NCBI RefSeq assembly: GCF_900104655.1
Contig: NZ_FNWD01000002.1
Coordinates: 1,782,246-1,846,245, forward strand
Source: Millionella massiliensis
GTDB taxonomy: Bacteria; Bacteroidota; Bacteroidia; Bacteroidales; Rikenellaceae
Direction of reading: 5' to 3'
Length of the DNA stretch: 64,000 nt
Shown: positions 19,906-29,500 of the stretch, piece by piece
How the letters are laid out: every line of letters begins with the position of its first letter
Position numbering within the stretch: the first letter of the stretch is position 1
The notes under the pieces: generated by a model
The model's database searches: none
Told to the model about the DNA's origin: nothing
Seen by the model: the letters and a program-made list of their open reading frames with translations, nothing else
Position numbers and translations under genes: made by a program

Positions 19906-20413
19906 GCAACCTATGGACCTTTACCTTACCCCAAATCAAACGGAACAATTTCTATCAAACAGCGCCCCGTCGGAATAGAGCCCAAACAAGCGTTTGAGCC
20001 CCCCTCCCAGACAGCCCCACTACACATAGACTCGGCTTCTTTTCTGACATTGGATTCCGATATTAGTGACAAAACAATCCGGTATATTGCCTTAAACTAT
20101 CAACCTGCTTCCCTCCCTATTTATTCCGGAAGTATTTATGTAAGACTCGGTCCCCTCTGAGCCACGCTGTTTTCCCTACTCTCCTGCCACCCGACAGCAA
20201 AACCACATCAATCCCCTCGATTCAGTATCGGACAAAGAACAGTACCGGGTACAGCAGATATACTTGAAAACGGAATCCGTTTTCCCTGCCTCCGTTACGC
20301 GTAATCCCCCATGTCCGAGTATGGGATACCGCCGGATTTGCCCAAGTCGAAAACTTCATTCTCGCCTTGCCACTATCGCCACTTTTGCTATATTTGTAAA
20401 AACCACTCAACCC
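19906..20413. other. Long intergenic region before the mini-lipoprotein
   Basis: About 500 bases of lower-GC sequence with no supported gene. It holds a 19-bp near-palindrome at 20266-20284 (GAAAACGGA/TCCGTTTTC arms) and, at its end, a good promoter (20367-20396). Confidence 0.5.
20367..20396 (+). promoter_or_regulatory. Promoter of the His/Pro-rich lipoprotein gene
   Basis: TTG at 20367-20369, a 19-nt spacer and TATATTTG at 20389-20396. The ATG follows 17 nt later, which supports this small ORF being a real gene. Confidence 0.65.
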
Positions 20414-20638
20414 ATGAAACTCCACAGAACAGGGGTTTTGTGTCTTTTGGCAGCAGCACTTTTTGCAATGTCATGCGTTGCAGTACCGCCCGGACACAGC
20501 CGGCCCCATCCTCCGCATCACAAGGAGGCCCCGCATCACCCTCCCGGACACCACAAACCGCCGAAGCCCCACAAAAAGCCGAAAAAGCCCAAAGGGCCGC
20601 CGGCACCTCCGCCCTACGATTACGGCAACCGCCGATAA
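20414..20638 (+). CDS. Small His/Pro/Lys-rich lipoprotein
   Basis: A 74-residue protein of unknown function. Residues 1-21 form a lipoprotein signal with hydrophobic core LCLLAAALFA and lipobox ending in Cys21. The 53-residue mature part is extreme in composition: 18 prolines, 9 histidines and 8 lysines, arranged as short HH and PPK blocks, ending YDYGNRR. This looks unfolded and could bind metal ions or anionic polymers, but no family is recognised. A promoter at 20367-20396 and a strong terminator at 20661-20706 frame it, so it is probably a complete monocistronic gene. Confidence 0.75.
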   Translation: MKLHRTGVLCLLAAALFAMSCVAVPPGHSRPHPPHHKEAPHHPPGHHKPPKPHKKPKKPKGPPAPPPYDYGNRR

Positions 20639-20660
20639 TCCGCGGATATGTGCGAAATAC

Positions 20661-20706
20661 AATCCCTTTCGGCCCGTTGAATATTGACGGGCCGAAAGGG
20701 ATTTTG
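20661..20706 (+). terminator. Terminator after the mini-lipoprotein gene
   Basis: Arms AATCCCTTTCGGCCCGT and ACGGGCCGAAAGGGATT, followed by TTGTGTTTTG. Confidence 0.8.
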
Positions 20707-20904
20707 TGTTTTGTCAAGGCCCGCTATTACCGCCGAGCAGACAACCAATCTCGAACCAGAGAGTTACAAGACTTAAACGCCCTCAAAAACCACCCGTAAC
20801 GCCATAATTGCTCCGATATTTCTCTCCGTCACGCGGTATCGCCTGTACGAAAAAGAGACTCTCCGCATAGATTCCGCGCATCCAGAAACAAAACATACAC
20901 CGCA

Positions 20905-20950
20905 CAAAAGAGGCGAGGGGTTGCGAAACATGCGATTCGCAACCCCTCGC
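20905..20950 (-). terminator. Terminator after the GH97 gene
   Basis: Arms GCGAGGGGTTGCGAA and TTCGCAACCCCTCGC; on the minus strand CTCTTTTGTG follows. Confidence 0.7.
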
Positions 20951-21006
20951 CCGTTTGATAAAGCCACCGACCACACAATCGGACGACTGCAGACCGATGT
21001 CACGTA

Positions 21007-22941
21007 CTACATCTTCTCGAACTTCACCAGGTAACCGCCACCCGACAACAACTTCACGGGCAGTGTGCGACCTGTTTTAACCCGGATTTTGTCGGTGCTC
21101 ATCACAATCTTCTTGTAATTCTCGCCCTCGTCCGAGGCCACGGTCATCCAATAGTTTCCGGCAGGCAGGAAATCCAGAGAGAGCTCGCCGTCAAAAGCCT
21201 GCTCGCCATTCAACACGGCCAGATACCAGACATCCCCCTTGCGACGGGCAATGGCGGCCAGTTCGCCGATGCGGCTCTCGTCGAGCACCCGCGACTCGTC
21301 CCACACCACCGGCACCTCTTCGATAAACTGCCGTCCGGGGCAGGCCAGCATATCTTCCATATCAGCCGCCAGAATCAGCATCGGCGAGGTAAACATGTAG
21401 ATCGACGCCAACTGATGGGTGAACGAAATCGAAGGCGGGCAGAACTGGCGGAAGTTCAGCGGCGTATAGTCGGCCGGGCCGGCCAGCCAGCGCGTGAAAG
21501 GCAGCACCGTATTGTGGTAGGGCCACGGCGGACCGGGAGCCCAGCTGTTCTCGCCGCCGACGGTTTCCAGACCGCGTACGGCCTCTTTGGCCAACAGGTT
21601 CGGATAGGTAAAGTTATCGCCGGTAAGTTTGTTCACGCCGTGGAAGATGACCATCAGCTGATTGGCAGCGGCCTCTTTCAGGATTGCCTCCATCAGATCG
21701 ACCGTAAAGAGATTTTCCGTATGGAAAAAGTCGATTTTCAGCCCTTTAACACCGATTTCGTGGCATTTCTTCATGAAGTTGGCCCGCTCCTCGGCATCGA
21801 CCAGACCGATGTCAGTCGTGTTGCCCGACCGAGGCGATGACGAGCGCCAAACCCAGATATCCACTCCCTTGGCGGCGGCATAATCGACCAGCTCCTTCAT
21901 CATCTCCCACTTGGAGCGTCCGTTGGCCTCTTTCTCGGTTTTGGCCCAAAGTTCCCAACCGTCGTCGACCACAACCGACTGGAGACCCAGTTCGGCGGCA
22001 CCGTCCACATATTTCTTATGGTTGGCAACACTCAGCCGGTCGGGTCCTTCGGTCAGCCAGGTGAAAACCGAACGGCCGGGACGAATCCACTCGGTATCAG
22101 CCCCATCCGGGAAGAGCTTGGGATCGGGACGGTCGGACACTTGAGCGATAATATCGTTATTGACCAGCCCGTTCAGATTATCGGCCAGCATCAGGATACG
22201 CCACGGGGTGACGATCTGGTCGGCCCCGTCACGCGGGGTGACGATCCAAGGCCAGTCGCGCACCTCCTCGTGCCAGTATTTCGTGGGAGGCAGACCGGTA
22301 ACGATGCCTGTTTCCAGGTGGCCTTTGTTTTCGACATAGCCCCACTGCACACGGTTGCCTTCGCGACCGAACAACACGGCTCCGTGGTAGTGGAACAAGT
22401 TGGCTTCGGTGATGGCGGCATAGGTACCGTTGGGCAGGCGGAAGGTGGCCGGCGGAGCGAGCAGCTCGCCGTTAACGGTCTCAATTCCGCGATCCTGGTA
22501 GGCCTGTATCCATCCATACTGGAAGGGGCCGCTAGCATACCAGACATGGGTCCCGGCAGGGAAAATATAGGAGGTTTGTTCGCTGTATATGCAGCGGGGA
22601 CCGTCGGCCGGGATGCGGTAACGCAGGGCCACGCCGTTATCAAAGGCACGGGTGTCGACATAGTAGGTCTGCCCGTCGGCGCGCTCGATGGTGTAGGTCA
22701 CGGTTCCGGCGCCGGCAGGAGCGTTTGCGGCGATGCGGACCTCTTCGCCGAGCATCTGCCGGTCGACGTTCAGCCCCAGGGGCGAGGCGGAGATCACGGT
22801 TTTGCCCTGATACTCGACGTCGTAGGTCAATCGTCCGTCGGTGACTTTCAGATTCATTTCAGCCTGCTGGGCCCAGACCAGACCGGGTCCCGACGCCAGC
22901 AGAGCGACACAGAGGCGTGCCGCCAGTCGGTTGATTCTCAT
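21007..22941 (-). CDS. GH97 glycosidase, retaining (alpha-galactosidase-like)
   Basis: A calcium-type GH97 enzyme that removes terminal alpha-linked hexose in the periplasm. The 644-residue protein has a signal peptide (RLCVALLASGPGLVWA|QQ), an N-terminal beta-sandwich, a central barrel and a C-terminal all-beta domain (GNYWMTVASDEGENY). In the barrel the nucleophile site is GLKIDFF with D404. Known retaining GH97 enzymes carry this aspartate, while inverting SusB-type alpha-glucosidases lack it, so alpha-galactosidase or a similar retaining activity is inferred. The acid/base candidate is a glutamate in GLETVGGENS (about 459-464). The start at 22941 was chosen for the signal peptide and promoter. 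Confidence 0.9.
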   Translation of the reverse strand: MRINRLAARLCVALLASGPGLVWAQQAEMNLKVTDGRLTYDVEYQGKTVISASPLGLNVDRQMLGEEVRIAANAPAGAGTVTYTIERADGQTYYVDTRAFDNGVALRYRIPADGPRCIYSEQTSYIFPAGTHVWYASGPFQYGWIQAYQDRGIETVNGELLAPPATFRLPNGTYAAITEANLFHYHGAVLFGREGNRVQWGYVENKGHLETGIVTGLPPTKYWHEEVRDWPWIVTPRDGADQIVTPWRILMLADNLNGLVNNDIIAQVSDRPDPKLFPDGADTEWIRPGRSVFTWLTEGPDRLSVANHKKYVDGAAELGLQSVVVDDGWELWAKTEKEANGRSKWEMMKELVDYAAAKGVDIWVWRSSSPRSGNTTDIGLVDAEERANFMKKCHEIGVKGLKIDFFHTENLFTVDLMEAILKEAAANQLMVIFHGVNKLTGDNFTYPNLLAKEAVRGLETVGGENSWAPGPPWPYHNTVLPFTRWLAGPADYTPLNFRQFCPPSISFTHQLASIYMFTSPMLILAADMEDMLACPGRQFIEEVPVVWDESRVLDESRIGELAAIARRKGDVWYLAVLNGEQAFDGELSLDFLPAGNYWMTVASDEGENYKKIVMSTDKIRVKTGRTLPVKLLSGGGYLVKFEKM

Positions 22942-22974
22942 AGGGGTATAAATAGTTATGGGGTCAGTAAAACA

Positions 22975-23004
22975 CAAAGATAAAAATTCACGACCGATAT
23001 ACAA
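22975..23004 (-). promoter_or_regulatory. Promoter of the GH97 gene
   Basis: On the minus strand: TTG at 23004-23002, a 19-nt spacer and TATCTTTG at 22982-22975. Confidence 0.65.
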
Positions 23005-23086
23005 CTTTCCGTCCCCACTTGTCGCCTGTCGTCAACCCGTCACGAAACGCAAACAACCGCTCCGAAACCCCTGCCCGCAGCCCGAC

Positions 23087-23130
23087 AAAAACAGATCTCC
23101 CCGGAGACCTTGTACGGTTTCCGGGGAGAC
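23087..23130 (-). terminator. Terminator after the MscS-type gene
   Basis: Arms TCTCCCCGGA and TCCGGGGAGA; on the minus strand TCTGTTTTTG follows. Confidence 0.75.
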
Positions 23131-23160
23131 AAAGGATCAATTCCGACACCTTGGCGGAGT

Positions 23161-24081
23161 TTAAGCATCGCCCTTGTACATATGCACATCCATCTGAGGG
23201 AAGGGGATGTTCAGACCGCGCTGCGAGAAGACCTTATACACCTTCTCGTTCATCCCGAAGTAGACGTTCCAATACTCCGGCGACTCGACCCACGCACGCA
23301 CCACGATGTTGACCGAACTGTCGGCCAGCTCTTTCAGAGCGATAAACGGCTCGGGTTCTTTCAGTACCCGTTCGTCCTGGTCGAGCAGTTCGGCGATCGT
23401 CGCTTTGGCCACGTCATAATCGTCGCCATACGCGATGCCGAAGACCCAATCGACACGCCGCCGCGGCTCGTGCGAGAAGTTGTTGATAATGCCGGTCGAT
23501 ACGGGGCCGTTCGGCAACAGGATGGTCTTGTTGTCGACCGTATTGAGCACCGTGTGGACCAGCCGGATCTCCTTGACTGTCCCCTCTTCACCCTGCGCTT
23601 CGATATAGTCGCCCACCCGGAACGGACGGAACAACAGAATCATCACCCCGCCGGCAAAGTTCTGCAGCGTGCCGCTCAACGCCATACCGATGGCCAGACC
23701 GGCCGATGCGAAGAGGGCGATGAACGAGGTGGTGTCGATGCCCAGCACCCCGATGATAATGATGATCAGAAAGAGTGTCAGGGTGATATTCACCAGACTC
23801 ATCAGGAAGGCCCGCAGCGACACGTCGACCCGCCGTCGGATCATGATGCGTTCCATGACCTTCCGCGCTCGACGGATCAACCACCGGCCGACCCAAAAGA
23901 TCAGCAGGGCTACGAGTATCTTCAGCGCGACGGAGATCACACTGTGGGTCACCGTTTTGACCAGTTCCTCGCCGGACATCTGGGAGAGGGTCTCCAGTTT
24001 CTGCACAAACGTGGTTTTGACACTGTCGGCCTTTTCGACCACCTCGGGATTGGTGGCCAGTTGAGCTAAGAATCCAAACAT
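23161..24081 (-). CDS. MscS family small-conductance mechanosensitive channel
   Basis: An inner-membrane channel that opens under membrane tension to release solutes after osmotic downshift. The 306-residue protein has an N-terminal extramembrane segment, three membrane helices (about 48-70, 92-112 and the pore helix), and a cytoplasmic MscS domain. The pore-lining helix is rich in small residues (FASAGLAIGMALSGTLQNFAGG), followed by the typical FRPFRVGDYIE sequence of the beta domain and LLPNGPVSTGIINNFS. A minus-strand TAAATTTG at 24182-24189 is a candidate promoter, giving a leader of about 100 nt. Confidence 0.94.
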   Translation of the reverse strand: MFGFLAQLATNPEVVEKADSVKTTFVQKLETLSQMSGEELVKTVTHSVISVALKILVALLIFWVGRWLIRRARKVMERIMIRRRVDVSLRAFLMSLVNITLTLFLIIIIIGVLGIDTTSFIALFASAGLAIGMALSGTLQNFAGGVMILLFRPFRVGDYIEAQGEEGTVKEIRLVHTVLNTVDNKTILLPNGPVSTGIINNFSHEPRRRVDWVFGIAYGDDYDVAKATIAELLDQDERVLKEPEPFIALKELADSSVNIVVRAWVESPEYWNVYFGMNEKVYKVFSQRGLNIPFPQMDVHMYKGDA

Positions 24082-24181
24082 AATCTACCTTATAGAATCC
24101 GTTTTAGTTACGTCGTATCACGGGCGGGGCGGAGGCTCCTCCGACCGGGGAGGGCGGAAGAATCTTGCGGTCCGATCTCGA

Positions 24182-24218
24182 CAAATTTAGGGATAACACC
24201 CGGTTTTGCGTATTTTTG
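24182..24218. promoter_or_regulatory. Divergent promoter boxes for MscS and ModF-like genes
   Basis: Minus-strand TAAATTTG at 24182-24189 points to mscS; plus-strand TATTTTTG at 24211-24218 points to the ABC gene, 25 nt before its ATG. Confidence 0.5.
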
Positions 24219-24243
24219 GGCTGTTTTTCAACCTTCAAAAGTC

Positions 24244-25653
24244 ATGCCGGAACCTATCGTCACGCTCGAAAACGGAATCCTGAGCGAAACTGCCTGTCGT
24301 TTCACCTCGCCTCTGAACTTCACACTCAACAGCGGCGAACATATCGCCATCGTCGGTCCCAACGGCAGCGGCAAAACGCTGCTGGTCGAGACCCTGCTGG
24401 GCCAACGCGCCCTCTGCAACGGCCGTCTGGAGTACGGCTTCGCGGGCGGTGGCATCCGGTACATCGCGTTCCACGAAACCTACAACCGCGCTGAAGACGG
24501 CGAATACTACTACCAGCAACGCTGGAACTCGTGTGACAACGAGAATGCGCCGCGCGTGGGCGAACTGCTCGGCCGGCTGGAGGGCGACACGGCCCTGCGC
24601 GACGAGCTGTACGACCTGCTGGCCATCCGTCCGATGCTGGACAAACCGGTCATCATGCTCTCGAGCGGCGAGCTGCGCAAGTTTCAGATCGTCCGGATGC
24701 TGCTGACCCGGGCACGTGTGCTGGTGGTCGACAATCCGTTCATCGGGCTGGATGTGGCGGCACGCCGGCTGCTGAACGAACTGCTCCGGCGACTGACCGA
24801 AATGGCAGGTCTGCAACTGATTCTGGTACTGGCCACCGAATCGGACATTCCGCCCTTCATCACCCACATTTACCGCCTCTCGGACCGCACCCTCGGGCCG
24901 AAAATTCCGATCGGCGAGTTCGTCCAGTCTCCCGCCCCGGCCCATCCGACCGTTACGCTGCCGCCGGCCGAGGGGAGAGCACTCGAATGTACGGAGATGG
25001 TGCGTCTCAACGGCGTGACGATCCGTTACGGCGACCGTACGATTCTGGAGGCGCTCGACTGGACCATCGCCAATGGCGGGAAATGGGCATTGGCGGGTCC
25101 GAACGGCTCCGGAAAATCGACCCTGCTGAGCCTCATCAGCGCCGACAACCCGCAGGCCTACGCCCAGGACATCGTCCTCTTCGGACGGCAGCGAGGCACG
25201 GGCGAGAGCATCTGGGAGATCAAACGCCACATCGGGTACGTAAGTTCCGAGATGCACCGTTCGTTCCTGAAAGACATTCCGGCCGTACGGATGGTAGCCT
25301 CGGGCTATTTCGACTCGCTGGGTCTGTACGAAACCCCGACCGAGGCCCAGCTGACTTCGGCCCGGGCCTGGCTGGAGACGTTCGGCATCGAGTCACTGGG
25401 CCAGCAGTCGTTCCTGCGGCTCTCGAGCGGCGAACAGCGCCTCGTACTGCTGGCGCGTGCCTTCGTAAAGGACCCGGATCTGCTGATTTTGGACGAACCG
25501 CTGAACGGACTGGACGAAACGAACAAGGAACGGGTAAAGGCCATTATCGACGCCTTCTGCGCCCGGACGGGAAAAGCGCTGATCTACATATCGCACTACG
25601 ACACCGACCTGCCGTCGTGCATCGACCACCGGCTGGAACTGCAACGCCACTAA
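24244..25653 (+). CDS. Twin ABC ATPase, ModF-like
   Basis: One polypeptide with two ABC ATPase domains and no membrane segment. In domain 1 Walker A is GPNGSGKT at about 38-45 and the signature is LSSGELRK. In domain 2 Walker A is GPNGSGKST at about 286-294 and the signature is LSSGEQRL. Walker B of domain 1 ends VVDNPFIGLD, with Asn in place of the catalytic Glu, while domain 2 has the normal ILDEPLNGLD. One hydrolysis site is therefore probably degenerate. This layout resembles ModF/PhrA proteins, whose role in molybdate metabolism is unclear. No permease gene is adjacent; a terminator follows at 25770-25812. Confidence 0.85.
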   Translation: MPEPIVTLENGILSETACRFTSPLNFTLNSGEHIAIVGPNGSGKTLLVETLLGQRALCNGRLEYGFAGGGIRYIAFHETYNRAEDGEYYYQQRWNSCDNENAPRVGELLGRLEGDTALRDELYDLLAIRPMLDKPVIMLSSGELRKFQIVRMLLTRARVLVVDNPFIGLDVAARRLLNELLRRLTEMAGLQLILVLATESDIPPFITHIYRLSDRTLGPKIPIGEFVQSPAPAHPTVTLPPAEGRALECTEMVRLNGVTIRYGDRTILEALDWTIANGGKWALAGPNGSGKSTLLSLISADNPQAYAQDIVLFGRQRGTGESIWEIKRHIGYVSSEMHRSFLKDIPAVRMVASGYFDSLGLYETPTEAQLTSARAWLETFGIESLGQQSFLRLSSGEQRLVLLARAFVKDPDLLILDEPLNGLDETNKERVKAIIDAFCARTGKALIYISHYDTDLPSCIDHRLELQRH

Positions 25654-25769
25654 CCCTCCGGCCGCCCGGCGCACGCCGCGACTCGCCGAACGGGATTAAA
25701 GGTGTGATTGCCGCGGACATCAACACCTGCCCCCCTCCGCAATCTCCAGTCACTCGGCATTAATACGAC

Positions 25770-25812
25770 GAACGGATCGACCTTGAAGTAATCAAGTCGA
25801 TCCGTTTTATTA
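25770..25812 (+). terminator. Terminator after the twin ABC gene
   Basis: Arms ACGGATCGACCTTGA and TCAAGTCGATCCGT with one bulged C, followed by TTTATT. Confidence 0.7.
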
Positions 25813-26111
25813 CCACCCCCACAAACGAATACAGGGCGCGCAACCATTCATTGCATGCCCCGACACATTTCGACGGTATATTCGATGGATATTCCATATT
25901 CAGACTTCCGCTCCCCCTTAAGAACACTCCCCCCCACGACCTCGCATCCCACGCTCATACTGGATTCCGACAGCGTACCGCCCGCCAGGCTCCCGACCTC
26001 AGCACCTTCCGCACCGCCTCTTCCCATTCACTCCTGCCCCCTCCCCCTGTCCCATCCTTTTCACGCAACTTCTCCTCTCCACCCGCCGCCCTTCTCCCAA
26101 AAAACGCACAA

Positions 26112-26146
26112 ACAAAAAAAGAGAATCACCGTTTGATGACTCTCTT
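26112..26146 (-). terminator. Terminator after tRNA-Val
   Basis: On the minus strand GAGAGTCA and TGATTCTC arms (one G-T pair) are followed by TTTTTTTG. Confidence 0.6.
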
Positions 26147-26153
26147 TCCTTAG

Positions 26154-26228
26154 TGGGAGCTGAGGGATTCGAACCCCCGACCCTCTGCTTGTAAGGCAGA
26201 CGCTCTGAACCAACTGAGCTAAGCTCCC
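26154..26228 (-). tRNA. tRNA-Val (anticodon TAC)
   Basis: A 75-nt cloverleaf on the minus strand beginning GGGAGCTTAGCTCAG. The anticodon loop CTTACAA gives TAC. The T arm has GGGTTCGAATCCC and the acceptor stem closes with GCTCCC plus discriminator A; CCA is not encoded. Confidence 0.95.
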
Positions 26229-26243
26229 TTGCTGATTGCGATA

Positions 26244-26274
26244 CAAAGGTACGGCTTTTTCGATATTCTCCAAA
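26244..26274 (-). promoter_or_regulatory. Promoter of tRNA-Val
   Basis: On the minus strand: TTTG at 26274-26271, a 19-nt spacer and TACCTTTG at 26251-26244, a textbook Bacteroidota promoter. Confidence 0.7.
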
Positions 26275-26517
26275 AATTTCGATAACTTTTTTTCACTTTT
26301 TTTGCCCCGATCGACTCAACCCCCTCATTGTCAGCACGAAGAAAACCGATATTTTTTTGCGGTTTTTGGAGCACCACACGACTTTCACCCGACCTGCCGC
26401 GCGGTGACGAAGAGATTCCGAAGTAAAACCGGCTCTGCAATCCCTAATTTTTTCACAAAACTGACGCTGCACATACCGCCAAGAGCGGACAAGCGCCCCG
26501 ACGCACCGCCACCCCGG

Positions 26518-29500
26518 CTACTCGGCAGACCGTCCAGCCGCCGGTACTTCGACCTCCCTGGCAAACGGTTCGACAGGCTCGGCGGGAGCGCTCTCCCCAC
26601 GAGGCACCGTCTCATTACTCGTCGTATCGGCGACAGAGCCGGTTGCCTCCAGCGATTCCAACTCACGGGCCTCCTCCGAACTGAGCGAATCGGCCGCCGG
26701 CAGCAGCGCTTCGGGCGACTCGGTCTGCGGCGTGATCCGCAGGCGGGTGGCATCCTCCAGACGTGGCCCGCGCTGAAACACCTCGCGGATATAGTTGCGC
26801 AAATTCATGCGGGTATCTTCGATCAACTCGACCCGCGTCGGCAGATTGGCGTCCTTGTATCGGGCCCGCGTGATCTTGAAGTCAAAATCGTCGAGGTTGC
26901 CAAAAATATCAATGCCCAACCGGAACGGAATCGGCGACTTGAGCACCGAGATATGATAATTGAACGTCATGTCCATCTTATGCACCCCGCTGACTGCAGC
27001 CCGATAGCGGTCGATCTCGACCACAAACGGGAAGATCTCGATCTGGGCATCGCGCACCAGCAGTTCGGTCGAGATATGGTCGATCAGATTACGCTTCTTG
27101 TTCTTGAAAAGCAGCATCTTGGAGATCTCGGCAAACGTCTCGCCATCCATCAGCACCAAGCTGTCGCCATCCAGGTGGCAGGCGGCATTGAGCGACGGCA
27201 ACAGGATGTTCATGGCGCTGTCGAGCCGTGCCGTGAGGGCGATCTGACAATCGACCACACCGTCGAACGACCGCAACATCGGCATCAGGGTGTCAATCGA
27301 CGGTATCAGCTCGATCAGCCGCGCCACCTGCATCTTCTCCATCTCCAGGTCGAAACCGGTCTGTATGTCCTGCGGCGTCCGGGTTGCATAGAGCCCCGTG
27401 AGTTTCAGATTGCCGGCGTTACTCCGCATCACCAGGTTGGAGAGCTGGATGGCCCGGTTGCGTGCCTGCACTTCGCCCGAGAGGCTGTCCAGCGCCAGAT
27501 TGGCGTAGACCCCGCGGTGGACCGTCATGTCGAACTTCATGTCGATATTGCCGGGCACCATCAACAGCGAACTCACAGCCGAAGTATCGACCGACTGTGT
27601 GATCCGCTGCTCCAGCGCGTCGTCGCTTTCGACCTCTCCGACTCCGCCCTGAGCCACCAGTGCCGATCCGGCATTGGCCACGCGGACGATCTCGTTCAGA
27701 TTCAACGTATCAGCCACAACCGTCAGGTTTCCGCGCAATTTGCCGCGTCCCAACATGGCCCGCTTCAACCCGTTCACATCGCCCGTGAGCACCATTTGCG
27801 ACTGGCCGGCCTTCAGGAAGGTCCGGTTCAGACGCACCTCGTCGGTATTGAACACAATATCCACATCCCGCAACACGGTGGCAATCGGGAAATAGGGGGT
27901 CACGATACGCCCCGAACGGGCCTTGACCCAACCGTTCACCTGCCAACGCCGCAACAGGGCGGAGAGGTCGGACGAAAGCTGCATGTCGATGTCGCCGGCC
28001 CACGTCTCCTGCTGAGGTTGCCGGGCCGTACGCAACGAACGGACATGAGCCAGGAGGGAATCTCGCCGAATGTCGGGATAGAGCTGTTGCAGGGAGTCCA
28101 AACGCTGCTCCCGACGGAGCAGCTGCGCGCTGTCGGGACGGTTCAGCGTTGCCTCCAGCCCGACACTCCCGCGACCGATCACGAAACGGCTGGCGCGGTC
28201 GCGCAGCGAAAGCCGCCGTGCCTGAATCTGAAGCGCAATGTGCGGTACACGCGGTGCATCCCGATCGGGCCGGATGCTCCAGTCGGTTTCGAGACCGCGC
28301 CCCACAAAGGTGGTCGAGTCACCCAGTTCGACCCGCAGACCGGTGGCCGACAACAACCCCTGCGAAGGGTGTACGGCGGTCGTATCGCCCGTCAGGGTCT
28401 GAGCCGACGTCGCGGCCTGCACTTTGATTTTCTTGCCTCTTACGCTCACCGTGTGCCCCATCTCCATATTCAGGGTATCGAGCGAGAGCAGGGCCCCGAC
28501 AACCCCCAAGTCGGTGCGTTTCACCGAATCGATCCGGGCGGCTCCGGCCCCCAGCCCCAACAGGCCGTGGCCGACCATCAGACGGAGTTCACGGCTGGGA
28601 AGGTGCATCCGCAACGTATCGACAGTCAATTTGCCGCGCAAGTCGGCATTCCCGATCTGAGCCGGATTGAGCTGACTGAGACGGGCATGCCCCTGCATAT
28701 CGAGGGCAATCCGTCCCCGAAGGGTCGTCCCGTCGGACGAGGGGAAATGGCGGGTCAGGTAGTCCAGCGACAGGTCGCCGCGAACGTTGCCGGCAAAACC
28801 GGCGTCGCCGGTCAGTCGGTCCAGTTTACCCGCGGCGTAGAGATTCATCCCCACGCCCGACACCTGAAACTGCCGCAGATCGACCCCCGTCGAGTCGGGA
28901 TAACGGGGCCGGAATCGCAGCGTTGCGTCGAGGGCCAGCGTGTCGATCCGACTGCCGGTACGGTCTTTGGTGTAATGCAGGTAACCGGCCGGTATCCGCC
29001 AATCGGCCGTTATGTCGGGCAGGGTGCGGGTAGAAAGGGCAATCGGCCCGTCGATCCGCAGGTCGAGATCGGTAGTCAGGTTGGTCTCATAGTCGCGCGC
29101 CAGGGGCAGTATCTCGGTGGGGATTACGTGAAGCATGCTGGCAAGTTTCATTCCCTGGGTCCGCAGCCCGAAGTGGGTCACAACGGTATCGCCCTGGAAC
29201 GTGGCATCGCCTTCGGCCGTGACGAGCATGTCGTTCAGATGGAGCGCAAAGTCACGCAACGCGACGGCCCGATGGTCTTTCCCGCTAAAACGGATCCCGG
29301 TCTGCAGCCGTACGGAATCGAGCCAGTGAACCCCTTGCCAGACTACCTCCTTCACACCCAGCCCCAGGGTATAGTCGACCCGCCGGCGACCGCTGACCGA
29401 GAGGCTGTCGATCCGCGCAGAGCTGACCTTCCCGTCGGCATCGAGTCGCAGGGCCAGATCGCGCAGCCGGAAGCGGCGCAGGTCGTTCTGCAACAGATCG

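Larger units (their letters stand above)
20639..21006. other. Convergent intergenic region
   Basis: 368 bases holding two terminators: 20661-20706 (plus) and 20912-20950 (minus). Nothing gene-like was seen between them. Confidence 0.55.
25654..26153. other. Intergenic region between the ABC gene and tRNA-Val
   Basis: 500 bases. It holds the ABC terminator (25770-25812) and the tRNA-Val terminator (about 26112-26146, minus). The C-rich part from 25815 to 26110 shows no supported gene. Confidence 0.5.

Noticed and set aside
20263-20638. Longer version of the His/Pro-rich protein starting at 20264
   Set aside because: The upstream part lies before the promoter box at 20389-20396 and lacks a signal peptide; the ATG at 20414 gives a proper lipoprotein.
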